Source: Marinobacter adhaerens HP15
GTDB lineage: Bacteria; Pseudomonadota; Gammaproteobacteria; Pseudomonadales; Oleiphilaceae
NCBI RefSeq assembly: GCF_000166295.1
Contig: NC_017506.1
Span: forward strand, 3,100,001-3,164,000
Direction: 5' to 3'
Length of the DNA: 64,000 nt
The notes under the pieces are model-generated. The model ran no database searches. It was not told the origin of the DNA and worked only from the letters and a program-made list of their open reading frames with translations. Position 1 is the stretch's first letter. Every line of letters begins with the position of its first letter. Below, in pieces: positions 55,820 to 64,000 of the stretch. Made by a program: the position numbers and the translations under genes.

Positions 55820-56454
55820 GTTCCAGTCCAGTTTGTAAAATTCTCAAGCAACTGCAGGCCCGCCCGTGCACTTTTCTCCGGGTGGAATTGCACTGCAAAA
55901 ATATTGTCTCGCGCGACTGCTGCCGCAAGGTCCACCCCATAGCGGGTGCGGCCAGCCATATCAGCGTTGCCCTCGGCTTCTGCGTAGAAGCTGTGCACGA
56001 AGTAGAAACGGTCACCCTCGGGAATGTTATGCCAAAGGGGGTGATCAATGGTCTGCTGCACCTGATTCCAGCCCATGTGGGGCACTTTCAGGCGCTCGCC
56101 GTTTTCCGTGAGGTGGTCACCGAAATAGCGTACTTGCGAAGGGAACAGGCCGATGCAGTCAACACCGCCGTTCTCTTCACTGCGGGACATCAGGGCCTGC
56201 ATGCCCACGCAGATGCCAAGAAACGGGCGATCCTGAGAGACCTCACGAACCAGATCCACTACCCCGAGACGATGCATTTCGGCCATACAGTCGCGAATGG
56301 CACCAACGCCAGGGAGGATGACACGATCGGCTTCACGGATTTTTTCGGCGTTGTCGGTGACCAGCACGGTGGTGTCCGGGGCAACGTGCTCCACTGCTTT
56401 TTTGGCAGAGTGAAGATTGCCCATGCCGTAGTCGATAATGGCAACGGTTTTCAT
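55813..56454 (-). CDS. hisH: Imidazole glycerol phosphate synthase glutaminase subunit HisH
   Basis: 213-aa class I glutamine amidotransferase that feeds ammonia to HisF. The nucleophile is in [10 protein letters not shown], and the His/Glu pair in [14 protein letters not shown]. The start [16 protein letters not shown] is at 56454; an in-frame ATG 36 bp upstream adds residues outside the family. The upstream hisB stop is 71 bp away. Confidence 0.96.
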   Translation of the reverse strand: MKTVAIIDYGMGNLHSAKKAVEHVAPDTTVLVTDNAEKIREADRVILPGVGAIRDCMAEMHRLGVVDLVREVSQDRPFLGICVGMQALMSRSEENGGVDCIGLFPSQVRYFGDHLTENGERLKVPHMGWNQVQQTIDHPLWHNIPEGDRFYFVHSFYAEAEGNADMAGRTRYGVDLAAAVARDNIFAVQFHPEKSARAGLQLLENFTNWTGTC

Positions 56455-56525
56455 GGTTGTTGCGGTGTCCTTGATTGACCGGTCAAACATGACCGGTTAA
56501 AGCGAGCCTTCTGGCGACGAGGCGT

Positions 56526-57119
56526 TTACAGCGAACCCTTGGTAGACGGTGTAATACCGGCCATCCGCTCGTCCATTTCAATCGCCATACGCAGGGCACG
56601 GCCGAAGGCCTTGAACACGGTTTCAATCTGATGGTGGGTGTTTTTACCCTTCAGATTGTCGATGTGCAGGGTCACCATGGAATGGTTCACGAAGCCGTGG
56701 AAAAACTCCTCGAACAGGTCGACGTCAAAGCCACCCACGGCACCGCGAGTGTATGGCACATCCATCATCAGGCCCGGGCGACCGGACAGATCGATAACGA
56801 CTCGGGAGAGCGCCTCATCCAGCGGGACATAAGCGTGGCCGTAGCGGCGAATGCCCTTTTTGTCGCCAACCGCCTGCTTGAAGGCCTGGCCAAGGGTGAT
56901 GCCGATGTCTTCCACGGTGTGGTGGTCATCAATGTGCAGGTCGCCCCTGGAAACGATATTCAGATCCACCAGACCGTGGCGGGCGATCTGGTCCATCATG
57001 TGCTCCAGAAACGGCACGCCGGTATCGAAACTGGATTTACCGGTTCCGTCGAGATCAATCTCAACGGTGATCTGGGTTTCAAGGGTATTTCTCTCTACCC
57101 GAGCCTTGCGTTCGGCCAT
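56526..57119 (-). CDS. hisB: Imidazoleglycerol-phosphate dehydratase HisB
   Basis: 197-aa monofunctional dehydratase. Metal-binding HHTVEDIGI and [15 protein letters not shown], and [13 protein letters not shown], are diagnostic. The bifunctional N-terminal phosphatase of E. coli HisB is absent, as in Pseudomonas. The ATG at 57119 follows CGGAG. It heads the hisBHAF group. Confidence 0.97.
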   Translation of the reverse strand: MAERKARVERNTLETQITVEIDLDGTGKSSFDTGVPFLEHMMDQIARHGLVDLNIVSRGDLHIDDHHTVEDIGITLGQAFKQAVGDKKGIRRYGHAYVPLDEALSRVVIDLSGRPGLMMDVPYTRGAVGGFDVDLFEEFFHGFVNHSMVTLHIDNLKGKNTHHQIETVFKAFGRALRMAIEMDERMAGITPSTKGSL

Positions 57120-57171
57120 GGGGACTCCGTGACAATTGAGCGGCATAAAGCCGGAAAAATTCGATCCGGCG

Positions 57172-57177
57172 ATTATA
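57172..57177 (-). promoter_or_regulatory. Candidate -10 box of the his operon
   Basis: TATAAT on the minus strand lies 52 bp before the hisB start. No good -35 box is seen at the right spacing, so it may need an activator or be chance. Confidence 0.35.
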
Positions 57178-57257
57178 CCTTTTATGTCGGCTGGAGTCCC
57201 ACAACCGGTTTAATCGCTACGATAGCGAAGTGCAGGTAGATGGCAGAGAGGGCTGCG

Positions 57258-57719
57258 TCAGAACGCCTTCTTCAGATTGTTCATGTAAGTGTCTACGAGG
57301 CTGTTGAACTCGTGCTTGATAACCGGGCTGATGGCCAGCTTGAGCAGGCTGGGCAGGGGCACAGTCAACTCTGCGCTGGTCTGGAACTTCACGGCGGTGG
57401 CATTGTCGCCCTTGGACTTGATGGTCCAGGAACCACTCACGACGCCATTGCCCTCACCCTTCACCGGCTCCCAGGTAATCTTGCCGGCGTCTTTGTCCGA
57501 ATGGTATTTGCAGGCGTACACCGACTGGATGGCGTGTTTGTCGACGCCCACTTTTTCCATTTCCCAACGGTAGGCGTTATCGCCGAGGTCGGTCAGTTTG
57601 TGGACTTTCGGGAAGTGACTGGCTGAACGTGGCACATCCGCCAGCAGATCGAACACTTCATCATAGCTGCCCGGAATCTCAAGTTCGCGGTTCAGCTCAA
57701 TCGAAACGGTAATAGCCAC
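57258..57719 (-). CDS. SRPBCC (START-like) family protein
   Basis: 153 aa from GTG 57719, which has AAGGAG upstream. The fold is typical of polyketide cyclase/START-like lipid-binding proteins: an N-terminal strand ELNRELEIPGSYDEVFDLLAD in part, WEPVKGEGNGVVSGSW in the middle, and a long C-terminal helix (INPVIKHEFNSL-like). No catalytic residues are evident. It probably binds a hydrophobic ligand; the role is unknown. Confidence 0.75.
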   Translation of the reverse strand: MAITVSIELNRELEIPGSYDEVFDLLADVPRSASHFPKVHKLTDLGDNAYRWEMEKVGVDKHAIQSVYACKYHSDKDAGKITWEPVKGEGNGVVSGSWTIKSKGDNATAVKFQTSAELTVPLPSLLKLAISPVIKHEFNSLVDTYMNNLKKAF

Positions 57720-57912
57720 GGCCAACTCCTTCTTGTGTTTATAGGTATCAATGTAGTCGGAAAATCAGGGTCGTGTATTTTGGCCCAACACTACCGCATT
57801 GTCATACTCCCGCGCTGTTAATTTGTTAACCCTGCGTTATCCTTTGGATCATTAGCGTCGGTATTCACAGCGAATACTGCAAGCTCCTAAAAATAGGAAG
57901 GAAGCCTGAATC

Positions 57913-60078
57913 ATGAAAGCCGTCCGTTATGTGCTGATTGCCATCGTTGCACTGATCGTTCTTGCCGTGGCTGCCGTTGCCATCGCCATGGCCGTGATCA
58001 ACCCCAACGATTACAAACCGCAGATTGAACAGGCCGTTGAGGATGCCACGAACCTGGATCTGGTCCTTGAAGGCGACATCGGCTGGTCTTTTATCCCACT
58101 TGGCCTTGAGCTGAATTCCGTAGAGGCCACCCTGGAAGGTGACCGCTTTGTTGCCCTTGAGCAACTGGTGGCCCAGATTGATTTCTGGTCACTGATTGCC
58201 ATGTCCCCGAGGGTGAATACCTTCGTACTGGACGGGCTGGACGCCCGACTCGAAGTGGACGAACAGGGCAACGGCAACTGGACCCGCATCATGCCCGAGA
58301 AGGCTGCGGGAGCGGCAACCGAGGAAACGGCCGGAACCCAGGATGAACAGGCACAAGAGAGCGAGGGCGGCGGCGGCGAGCCTCTGAACTTCAACGTTGA
58401 AAACGTTCAGATCAGCAATGCCCAGGTGCACTACACCGACAAGAGCACCGGCCAGTCGGTCACGCTGGAGAATTTCACCGTCAACGCCAGCAACATTACT
58501 CTGGGCTCCGAGTTCCCGCTGGAAATCGGGTTCCGGGTAGCCACCACCCAGCCCACGTTTGAAGTGGATGGCAATATCAGCGCCCGCCTCGCCGCCAACG
58601 AGGCTCTCAACGAGTTCGCCGTATCCGGTCTGAATGCCGTGTTCGACATGACCGGAGAGCCGTTCGGTGGCAAAGAGGTCACGGCTGAACTGGCGGGCTC
58701 TGCCAGGGCGAACCTGGAAAACGAGACCGCTAACCTGAGCGGCTTTACCGCCAGCCTGGCCAACCTGAACCTGTCGACCGATCTTGACGTTACCGGATTC
58801 GGCGACAAGCCAACCCTGAGCGGCGAGATCTCCATCGCCGAGTTCTCGCTGAAGGATCTTCTGAACAACCTCGGCCAGCCCCCGGTGGAAACCAGCGATC
58901 CGGACGTACTTGAAGCCATCGCCTTCTCCACCGGTATTGGCGGTCCGGCCGGCAAGGTGGAGCTCACCGACCTGACCATCAAACTGGATGACACCACCTT
59001 CACTGGTTCCGGCAGTTACAACCTTGCCGACACAGGCGTTGTCTTCCAGCTCCAGGGCGACCAGTTGAATGCCGACCGATACCTGCCACCAAAAGCGGAA
59101 GGAGAGGCGGAGGAAGCACCCGCATCCCAGGAAACCGCTGCAGCCGGACCCGAAGGCGACCTTCTGCCCCTGGAAACCATTCGCAGCCTGCTGCTGGATA
59201 TTGATCTGGGACTCGGCCAGCTGATCGTCAGCAACCTGACTATCAACGAAATCAAAGCCAGCACCACCGCGAAAAACGGCATGCTCAAGGTTGATGAGTT
59301 CAGCGGCAAACTGTACGAGGGCAGCTTTGGTGCCAACGTGACCATCGACGCCCGCAGCGACAATCCGAAATGGACCGTTGGCTCAGACGTAACCAATGTA
59401 CAGACCCTGCCTTTGCTCACCGATCTGGCAGAAGTGGATATGCTCGCCGGCGGGGCAAATCTCAAAGTGAACGCCAACACCTCTGGCAACCGGATCTCGG
59501 CACTGCGCAGCAATGCTGACGGACAGATCAGCTTCAACCTCGCAGAGGGCGAGTTCCGCCGAATGAACCTCACACGCATGGCCTGCCAGGGCATCGCTCT
59601 GGTCAACCAGGATGAGCTGACGACCACCGACTGGGGCACTACCACACCGTTCAACGACATGCGCGGCACCCTGGAAATCAACGGCAACACCCTCAACAAC
59701 ACCGATCTCGTGGCGGCGCTGGCCGGCATGCGCCTCGAGGGCAATGGCACGGTGGATCTTGCCCAGAGCGAACTGGATTATGAGGTTGGGCTAAGAGTCG
59801 TTGGTGAGATCCACCGGGACAACGCCTGCCGCGTTACCGAATATGTAGAAAACGCGGTTATTCCCGTGGAGTGCCGTGGCAACTTCGCCGAGGACCCGGC
59901 AGGACTTTGCTCCTTTGACGGCTCCCGCTTCCGGGACACCCTGAAGACCATCGCCGAAAATGCCGCCAAGGCGAAAGCCCGGGAGGAAGTGGACAAGGCA
60001 AAAGCCAAGGCGGAAGAGAAGGTTAAAGAAAAGGTGCAGGAACAGATCGGCGACAAACTCAAAGGACTGTTCAACTGA
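57913..60078 (+). CDS. AsmA family envelope protein
   Basis: 721 aa with an N-terminal membrane anchor (residues ~7-30) and a large periplasmic beta-rich region. The family-typical start NPNDYKPQIEQAVEDATNLDL and the C-terminal AsmA domain (DGQISFNLAEGEFRRMNL, LAALAGMRLEGNGTVDLA in pattern) are present. AsmA-like proteins bridge the envelope and help move phospholipids to the outer membrane. The C-terminus is a highly charged helix rich in Lys, Ala and Glu. AGGAAGG precedes the start; mutY overlaps its stop. Confidence 0.9.
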   Translation: MKAVRYVLIAIVALIVLAVAAVAIAMAVINPNDYKPQIEQAVEDATNLDLVLEGDIGWSFIPLGLELNSVEATLEGDRFVALEQLVAQIDFWSLIAMSPRVNTFVLDGLDARLEVDEQGNGNWTRIMPEKAAGAATEETAGTQDEQAQESEGGGGEPLNFNVENVQISNAQVHYTDKSTGQSVTLENFTVNASNITLGSEFPLEIGFRVATTQPTFEVDGNISARLAANEALNEFAVSGLNAVFDMTGEPFGGKEVTAELAGSARANLENETANLSGFTASLANLNLSTDLDVTGFGDKPTLSGEISIAEFSLKDLLNNLGQPPVETSDPDVLEAIAFSTGIGGPAGKVELTDLTIKLDDTTFTGSGSYNLADTGVVFQLQGDQLNADRYLPPKAEGEAEEAPASQETAAAGPEGDLLPLETIRSLLLDIDLGLGQLIVSNLTINEIKASTTAKNGMLKVDEFSGKLYEGSFGANVTIDARSDNPKWTVGSDVTNVQTLPLLTDLAEVDMLAGGANLKVNANTSGNRISALRSNADGQISFNLAEGEFRRMNLTRMACQGIALVNQDELTTTDWGTTTPFNDMRGTLEINGNTLNNTDLVAALAGMRLEGNGTVDLAQSELDYEVGLRVVGEIHRDNACRVTEYVENAVIPVECRGNFAEDPAGLCSFDGSRFRDTLKTIAENAAKAKAREEVDKAKAKAEEKVKEKVQEQIGDKLKGLFN

Positions 60079-61145
60079 TGCCGGACAGCTTCGCCAACAA
60101 ACTGCTCCAATGGTACGACTGCCACGGCCGGCATGACCTGCCGTGGCATCACAACCGGAACGCCTACCGTGTGTGGGTTTCCGAAATCATGCTGCAGCAG
60201 ACACAGGTAACCACGGTTATCCCCTACTTCGAAGCGTTCATGAAACGCTTCCCGGACGTTCATGCCCTGGCCGAAGCCCCGGTGGATGATGTGCTCAGTC
60301 ACTGGTCTGGCCTCGGTTACTACGCCAGGGCCCGCAACCTGCAGAAAGCCGCGCAGACGGTGGTACGCGAGTTCGATGGTGAGTTCCCGCAAACCCAGGA
60401 GAAGCTTGAATCCCTGACCGGCATTGGCCGCTCCACAGCCGCCGCCATATTGGCCCAGGCTTTCGGCATTCGCGCCGCCATACTGGATGGAAACGTTAAA
60501 CGGGTGCTGGCACGCTACCATGCCATACCCGGCTGGCCCGGCCAGACAGCCGTGCTTAACCAGCTGTGGCAACGGGCCGAAGAGCACACTCCGAAACAGC
60601 GGGTGCGCGGCTACACCCAGGGCATTATGGATCTCGGCGCCATGGTGTGTACCCGCAGCCGCCCGGCCTGCGAGAGCTGCCCGCTGCAAGAGGGCTGCAG
60701 AGCCTACGCCCAGGGTGAAACCTCACTCTACCCCGGCTCCAAACCGAAAAAGGCCAAGCCGGAGAAATCCACCTGGATGGTGATTCTTGAGGACGGCGAG
60801 GGGCGAATTCTGCTTGAGCGTCGCCCGCCCAGTGGCATCTGGGGCGGCCTCTGGAGCCTGCCGGAACTGGACCCGGCCTACGGAGCCGATGAGCTTCAGG
60901 AAGCCTGCGAACAGAGCCTGGGGCTGGATTGCGCAGAACCAGAGCTTATCAGCGGCTTTCGACATACCTTTTCCCATTACCACCTGCACATACAGCCCGC
61001 CCGGCTGAACGTCACCGGCGGCGCCAACACCGTTGCAGACAAAGATCATCTGAAATGGCTACACCGCCATGAAGCCCTGAACCTCGGCCTGCCTGCTCCA
61101 ATCCGGTCGCTGCTTACCGAACCGGAGCAAGCAGCTCTGCTTTGA
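60078..61145 (+). CDS. mutY: A/G-specific adenine glycosylase MutY
   Basis: 355-aa base-excision repair enzyme that removes A paired with 8-oxoG. It has SEIMLQQTQVTTVIPYFEAF with the catalytic Glu, the helix-hairpin-helix TGIGRSTAAAIL, catalytic Asp in LDGNVKRVLAR, and the [4Fe-4S] Cys set in MVCTRSRPACESCPLQEGC. The C-terminal NUDIX-like domain recognises 8-oxoG. Its ATG overlaps the asmA stop by one base. Its cluster would depend on Fe-S assembly such as Suf. Confidence 0.97.
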   Translation: MPDSFANKLLQWYDCHGRHDLPWHHNRNAYRVWVSEIMLQQTQVTTVIPYFEAFMKRFPDVHALAEAPVDDVLSHWSGLGYYARARNLQKAAQTVVREFDGEFPQTQEKLESLTGIGRSTAAAILAQAFGIRAAILDGNVKRVLARYHAIPGWPGQTAVLNQLWQRAEEHTPKQRVRGYTQGIMDLGAMVCTRSRPACESCPLQEGCRAYAQGETSLYPGSKPKKAKPEKSTWMVILEDGEGRILLERRPPSGIWGGLWSLPELDPAYGADELQEACEQSLGLDCAEPELISGFRHTFSHYHLHIQPARLNVTGGANTVADKDHLKWLHRHEALNLGLPAPIRSLLTEPEQAALL

Positions 61146-61220
61146 ACCAGTTCGCTGGCCCCCTCAGCCGCAACGATCTGTTATCATCACCGCCAGCAAC
61201 ATTTGCCAACAGGAGCCACC

Positions 61221-61493
61221 ATGAGCCGTACTGTTTTCTGCCGCAAATACCAGAAAGAACTGGAAGGCCTGGACTTCCCGCCCATGCCCGGCGCCAAGGG
61301 CCAGGATATCTTCGAGAACATTTCGAAACAGGCCTGGGAAGAATGGCAGGCCCAGCAGACCATGCTGATCAACGAAAAACACCTGAGCCTGATGGACCCG
61401 AACACCCGCAAGTACCTGCAGGCGCAGATGGAACATTTCTTCAACAACGAACCGTTCGACAAGGCCGAGGGCTACGTTCCACCGGAACAATAA
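61221..61493 (+). CDS. Fe(2+)-trafficking / oxidative damage protection protein YggX
   Basis: 90-aa YggX-family protein thought to protect Fe-S clusters and assist iron handling. It begins [20 protein letters not shown] with the conserved Cys, and has [19 protein letters not shown] and [19 protein letters not shown] precedes the ATG. The mutY-yggX pairing is the usual gammaproteobacterial order. Confidence 0.95.
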   Translation: MSRTVFCRKYQKELEGLDFPPMPGAKGQDIFENISKQAWEEWQAQQTMLINEKHLSLMDPNTRKYLQAQMEHFFNNEPFDKAEGYVPPEQ

Positions 61494-61519
61494 CCCCGGA
61501 TTGATCAAAGCCTGAGCAC

Positions 61520-61548
61520 GCCTGAAAAGATTCAGAAATTTTTCAGGC
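61520..61548 (+). terminator. Hairpin after yggX
   Basis: Perfect 9-bp stem GCCTGAAAA with TTTTCAGGC, loop of 11 bases. The run of T lies within the 3' arm and none follows, so it is a weak terminator or an mRNA-end stabiliser. Confidence 0.4.
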
Positions 61549-61554
61549 CTAGCC

Positions 61555-61583
61555 TTGACTCAAAACATCGAAACCGGTTTAAT
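61555..61583 (+). promoter_or_regulatory. Sigma-70 promoter of tRNA-Phe
   Basis: -35 TTGACT (61555-61560) and -10 TTTAAT (61578-61583) with a 17-bp spacer. The likely start site is near 61590, about 25 bases before the mature tRNA. Confidence 0.75.
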
Positions 61584-61614
61584 AGCGCCCCGTTGCACAG
61601 CAGTAGCGCAACAT

Positions 61615-61690
61615 GCCCGGATAGCTCAGTTGGTAGAGCAGGGGATTGAAAATCCCCGTGTCGGTGGTTCGATTCCGCCTCCGGGCACCA
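61615..61690 (+). tRNA. tRNA-Phe (anticodon GAA)
   Basis: 76-nt cloverleaf with encoded CCA. The acceptor GCCCGGA (61615-61621) pairs with TCCGGGC (61680-61686), followed by ACCA. The anticodon stem GGGGA/TCCCC encloses TTGAAAA, giving anticodon GAA at 61648-61650. The T-arm contains GGTTCGATTCC. It has its own promoter and terminator. Confidence 0.98.
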
Positions 61691-61729
61691 TTAAGAATTC
61701 AGACAGAACCCGCCTTGTGCGGGTTTTGT
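61675..61729 (+). repeat. tRNA-Phe 3' end plus terminator block, copy A
   Basis: The tRNA 3' end CCGCCTCCGGGCACC (61675-61689) and the downstream terminator CCCGCCTTGTGCGGGTTTTG (61709-61728) recur in the same order at 62321-62373. This copy belongs to the intact tRNA. Confidence 0.8.
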
Positions 61730-61730
61730 T
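61707..61730 (+). terminator. Terminator of tRNA-Phe
   Basis: AACCCGC pairs with GCGGGTT around a CTTGT loop and runs into a T-rich tract (TTTTGTTGTTT). It lies 17 bases after the tRNA. Confidence 0.85.
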
Positions 61731-61908
61731 GTTTCCAGGCCACCCTACGGGACATCCACCACAAACACTTCATATTTCTCCCTGCCAACCACTGGTCTCT
61801 CAGCCCCGCATTTACAGCACAGGTATGTCTGGCGCCCCTAGCGACATTGGCCTATCCTTTGTTTTTGGCTCCCAACACCAGTAATGCAACGTTTCAGAGG
61901 GCATTACC

Positions 61909-62274
61909 ATGAGAAATCTCCACCTGACCCTATCTTTAGCGGTTTCTCTTTTGGTAGCTGGATGCGTCAATAACAACATCGAACCAACGCTTAAAACTTC
62001 CAGCGCATCTGTGAGCTCCAAAGGGCTGTTTGAATGCATTAACCGCAATGGTAACGGTTACATCGACCGTTCTGAACACGTATACCTGCGCCCATGCGGA
62101 ATCACCGAAGACCTCGCCTGCGGTAATGTTCCAGACTCATTTGACGAAAGCTCTAACACTGACACCGTGCAATTCGGATCGAGATTTCTTCAACTTGCCG
62201 ACGCAGATGGTGATGGGAGGATAAGCAGTCTGGAGCTCCGCGCCCACTGCAATAACATGACCGTGAAGAAATAA
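61909..62274 (+). CDS. EF-hand lipoprotein, calcium-binding
   Basis: 121 aa. The lipobox SLLVAGC (Cys19) predicts a lipoprotein. Two canonical 12-residue EF-hand loops are visible, NRNGNGYIDRSE and DADGDGRISSLE, so it probably binds calcium in the periplasm or at the surface. Four other Cys could form disulfides. It looks more AT-rich than neighbours and lies between the two copies of the tRNA-Phe end block, which hints at acquisition. Function is otherwise unknown. Confidence 0.82.
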   Translation: MRNLHLTLSLAVSLLVAGCVNNNIEPTLKTSSASVSSKGLFECINRNGNGYIDRSEHVYLRPCGITEDLACGNVPDSFDESSNTDTVQFGSRFLQLADADGDGRISSLELRAHCNNMTVKK

Positions 62275-62320
62275 ATTCTGGGTTCGCCTGGGCGCAATTT
62301 GATGAGAAAAGAAAGTGGTG

Positions 62321-62373
62321 CCGCCTCCGGGCACCCAGATTCAACGACTTAGCCCGCCTTGTGCGGGTTTTGT
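62321..62373 (+). repeat. tRNA-Phe 3' end plus terminator block, diverged copy B
   Basis: CCGCCTCCGGGCACC (62321-62335) is identical to the tRNA-Phe 3' end, and 62353-62373 repeats the terminator exactly. The 17 bases between differ from copy A but share ATTCA. No tRNA body precedes it. The copy may terminate the EF-hand transcript. Confidence 0.8.
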
Positions 62374-62499
62374 CGTTTCTGGCATTCCTGAAATGAGACC
62401 AGAGGCTGCTACAGCCAGTGGCAGGAACATTGACGGCCATTTTTGGTCATTCCCCCATGTTATGATGCGGAAATTGAACCCAATCCCAGGAGGCGACCT

Positions 62500-62928
62500 A
62501 TGAAAGTCAGTGCACGCAATGCGTTAAACGGCAAAGTGGTTAGCATCAAAGAAGGTCCGGTAAACTCCGAGGCCATCGTAGAGCTGGCCGGAGGCGAGCA
62601 GTTGGTTGCCGTTGTAACCAGCGAGAGCGCGAAACACCTTGGACTGGAATCAGGCAGTCAGGTTACTGCGCTGATCAAGGCACCCTGGGTCATGTTGATG
62701 ACCGAATGCGACGATATTCGCCTGTCAGCACGCAACTGTCTCAAAGGTAAGGTGGTCAGCGTCAGTGATGGTGCGGTCAATGCCGAAGTTGTTCTTGAAC
62801 TGGCCGGTGGTAGCCGACTATGCGCCATCGTGACACGCGATGCCGTCGAGGAATTGGGACTAGAATCCGGCGTGGATGCCTCGGCTGTTATCAAGGCATC
62901 AAACATTATTCTGGCCGTACCCGCCTGA
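62500..62928 (+). CDS. Di-molbindin: two-TOBE molybdate-binding protein
   Basis: 142-aa cytoplasmic protein made of two Mop/TOBE domains: ~1-70 (SARNALNGKVVSIKEGPVNS, LESGSQVTALIKAPWVML) and ~73-142 (SARNCLKGKVVSVSDGAVNA, LESGVDASAVIKASNIIL). This is the ModG layout that stores or buffers molybdate and tungstate. AGGAGG precedes ATG 62500; upstream in-frame codons are not family-like. No mod transporter gene is nearby. Confidence 0.92.
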   Translation: MKVSARNALNGKVVSIKEGPVNSEAIVELAGGEQLVAVVTSESAKHLGLESGSQVTALIKAPWVMLMTECDDIRLSARNCLKGKVVSVSDGAVNAEVVLELAGGSRLCAIVTRDAVEELGLESGVDASAVIKASNIILAVPA

Positions 62929-62983
62929 TCATTGACCATATCAGTCGTCGGCAGCAATCAGCGTTGCTGCCCGGACAACGCAC

Positions 62984-63014
62984 AAAAAACCGCGACCATG
63001 ATCGCGGTTTTTTT
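62984..63014. terminator. Terminator between molbindin and universal stress gene
   Basis: Stem AAAAAACCGCGA with TCGCGGTTTTTT and a CCATGA loop, followed by T on both strands. It lies between convergent genes and can serve both. Confidence 0.92.
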
Positions 63015-63030
63015 GACTTCAGAAATAATG

Positions 63031-63471
63031 TCACTCGCTTACGACAGTCACCGGCCGGTGAGCATGCCTGACGACCTTCTCGCTCACACTGCCAAGAGTG
63101 AGGCTTCTCAACGTAGAGTCGCCGCGCCGCCCCAGAAACATATGGGAGCCGGGATGTTCATCAAGGTATTCAACGATCTCCTTGGCCGGATCACCCTTTA
63201 GCAGGACTTCTTCCGCCGGCTCAACAATCCCGCTTACCGCCTGCTTCGCGGCATCAAATGCCTTGCGTCCGTATTCGCTGGCTTGTTCGTCAATGTCACT
63301 CTGCGGTATGCCACTTACGATCAGTCTCTCGAGCTTGGTGCCAGGGAAGACGGCAAGCAGTTTGAGTGGCTGGTTCGTCGCTTTGGCAAACTCCGCTGCC
63401 ATTTTGGCGGCGTGCGATGAATGCTCCGAACCGTCACACGCGACTACGATGCTTTGATTTCCATTTGCCAT
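63031..63471 (-). CDS. Universal stress protein, UspA family
   Basis: 146-aa nucleotide-binding stress protein. It starts IVVACDGSEHSSHAA and ends with the ATP-binding motif G-x2-G-x9-GS (GRRGDSTLRSLTLGSVS) and VVRHAHRPVTVVS. AAAGGAG lies 9 bp before ATG 63471. It is divergent from the antiporter gene. Confidence 0.92.
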   Translation of the reverse strand: MANGNQSIVVACDGSEHSSHAAKMAAEFAKATNQPLKLLAVFPGTKLERLIVSGIPQSDIDEQASEYGRKAFDAAKQAVSGIVEPAEEVLLKGDPAKEIVEYLDEHPGSHMFLGRRGDSTLRSLTLGSVSEKVVRHAHRPVTVVSE

Positions 63472-63660
63472 GTCATCAACTCCTTTCCTGATCAATGTTT
63501 AACCAACCTAACATTGCTGCGGCCATACGAGGGTTGATTGAAATCAATTACAGCGGGATCGGTTTTATGGTCGAAGCGCATTTGTACCTATTGCCGGAAC
63601 CTGTGACACCATTAATCCTTGCGCTGCCGAGACGGCAATTGACGACAAGGAGTGATTGAA

Positions 63661-64000
63661 ATGCTGATGGCCATTGGGGCGATCATCGCGGGTCTGATTC
63701 TGTTGGTGTGGAGTGCGGACAAATTTGTGGAAGGCTCGGCTACCACCGCCAGCCATTTCGGAATGCCCCCGCTGCTTATTGGTATGGTTGTGGTGGGTTT
63801 TGGCACGTCTGCGCCAGAGATGGCCGTGTCTGCACTGGCGGCCTCGCAGGGTAATCCCGGTCTGGCTCTGGGCAACGCCTATGGCTCGAATATCACCAAC
63901 ATTGCGTTGATTCTGGGCATCACAGCCCTGCTGGCGCCGATCGCCGTTCACTCCCAGGTCATGCGAAAGGAGCTACCCATTCTCATTCTGGTCACCGCCT
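63661..64000 (+). CDS. Calcium/sodium antiporter, CaCA family (3' end off window)
   Basis: The first 113 residues of a YrbG-type K+-independent exchanger. The first alpha repeat is intact (GFGTSAPEMAVSALAAS), followed by GNAYGSNITNIALILG. AAGGAG lies 9 bp before the ATG. The gene continues past position 64000, so the second alpha repeat is not seen. Calcium export in exchange for sodium or protons is the family role. Confidence 0.9.
   Translation, partial: MLMAIGAIIAGLILLVWSADKFVEGSATTASHFGMPPLLIGMVVVGFGTSAPEMAVSALAASQGNPGLALGNAYGSNITNIALILGITALLAPIAVHSQVMRKELPILILVTA

Noticed and set aside
54626..55942. 438-aa open frame opposite hisF and hisA
   Set aside because: It spans two confident his genes in antisense and lacks any protein family pattern.
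59778..60689. 303-aa minus-strand frame across the asmA-mutY junction
   Set aside because: Both plus-strand genes are well supported and overlapping; the frame is a codon-bias shadow.
62430..62466. Promoter TTGACG...TATGAT upstream of the molbindin gene
   Set aside because: The spacer is 25 bp, too long for a sigma-70 promoter, and no ModE-type site is evident.

Overview
The window reads as core chromosome of a marine gammaproteobacterium, most likely Marinobacter or a close relative. This rests on gene content and order (gts/gltR glucose system, nnrS, fabA-fabB, a sufBCDS-A-T-E operon, flgP-flgT, hmu heme operon, the secB-yibN-gpmI-envC-ctpA-yibQ block, hisBHAF, asmA-mutY-yggX) and on moderately high GC. 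There is no prophage, IS element, CRISPR array, rRNA operon or conjugation machinery. One tRNA gene (tRNA-Phe, GAA) is present.

Layout. 1-8.0 kb: a minus-strand glucose-type ABC uptake operon (gtsA-B-C) with a LamB-type porin and the two-component pair GltR/GtrS, plus a divergent periplasmic sensor-like protein. 8.0-9.7 kb: a fused tandem HAD protein. 9.8-11.3 kb: CtaG and SCO, copper delivery to cytochrome oxidase. 11.3-15.2 kb: a metal-response unit with two CDF exporters, a CadR-like MerR regulator, a photolyase and a DUF2256 mini-gene, with two near-identical MerR-type promoters. 15.2-25.5 kb: mixed housekeeping genes (AEC transporter, Crp-like regulator, WrbA, hemolysin III/PAQR, EVE protein, permease, voltage-gated channel, SirB2, NnrS, FabA/FabB, AraC HTH). 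25.6-33.8 kb: TrhP, then the SUF Fe-S operon behind an IscR-type site. 33.9-41.0 kb: FlgT/FlgP-like proteins, a TraF-like barrel, Cca, pteridine reductase, thiolase, TrmL. 41.0-47.9 kb: heme acquisition (TonB receptor, HmuY-like lipoprotein, HmuS, HmuTUV) behind a Fur-like site. 48.1-54.3 kb: secB to yibQ. 54.3-57.1 kb: his genes. 57.3-64 kb: SRPBCC protein, AsmA, MutY, YggX, tRNA-Phe with a duplicated 3' end and terminator nearby, EF-hand lipoprotein, molbindin, Usp, and the start of a Ca/Na antiporter.

The regulatory DNA gives the most interesting results: a perfect FabR-like palindrome in the promoter of the hemolysin III gene; twin CadR-type promoters that place a photolyase in a metal-responsive unit; an IscR type-1 site on sufB with no iscR nearby; and a structured ~100-bp repeat family with one copy upstream of the suf promoter and another between sufB and sufC. 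Protein oddities are a tandem HAD with His in place of the second motif-I Asp, and a bacterial voltage-gated channel whose filter carries three acidic residues like a calcium channel. No complete new multi-gene defence or mobile system is visible.
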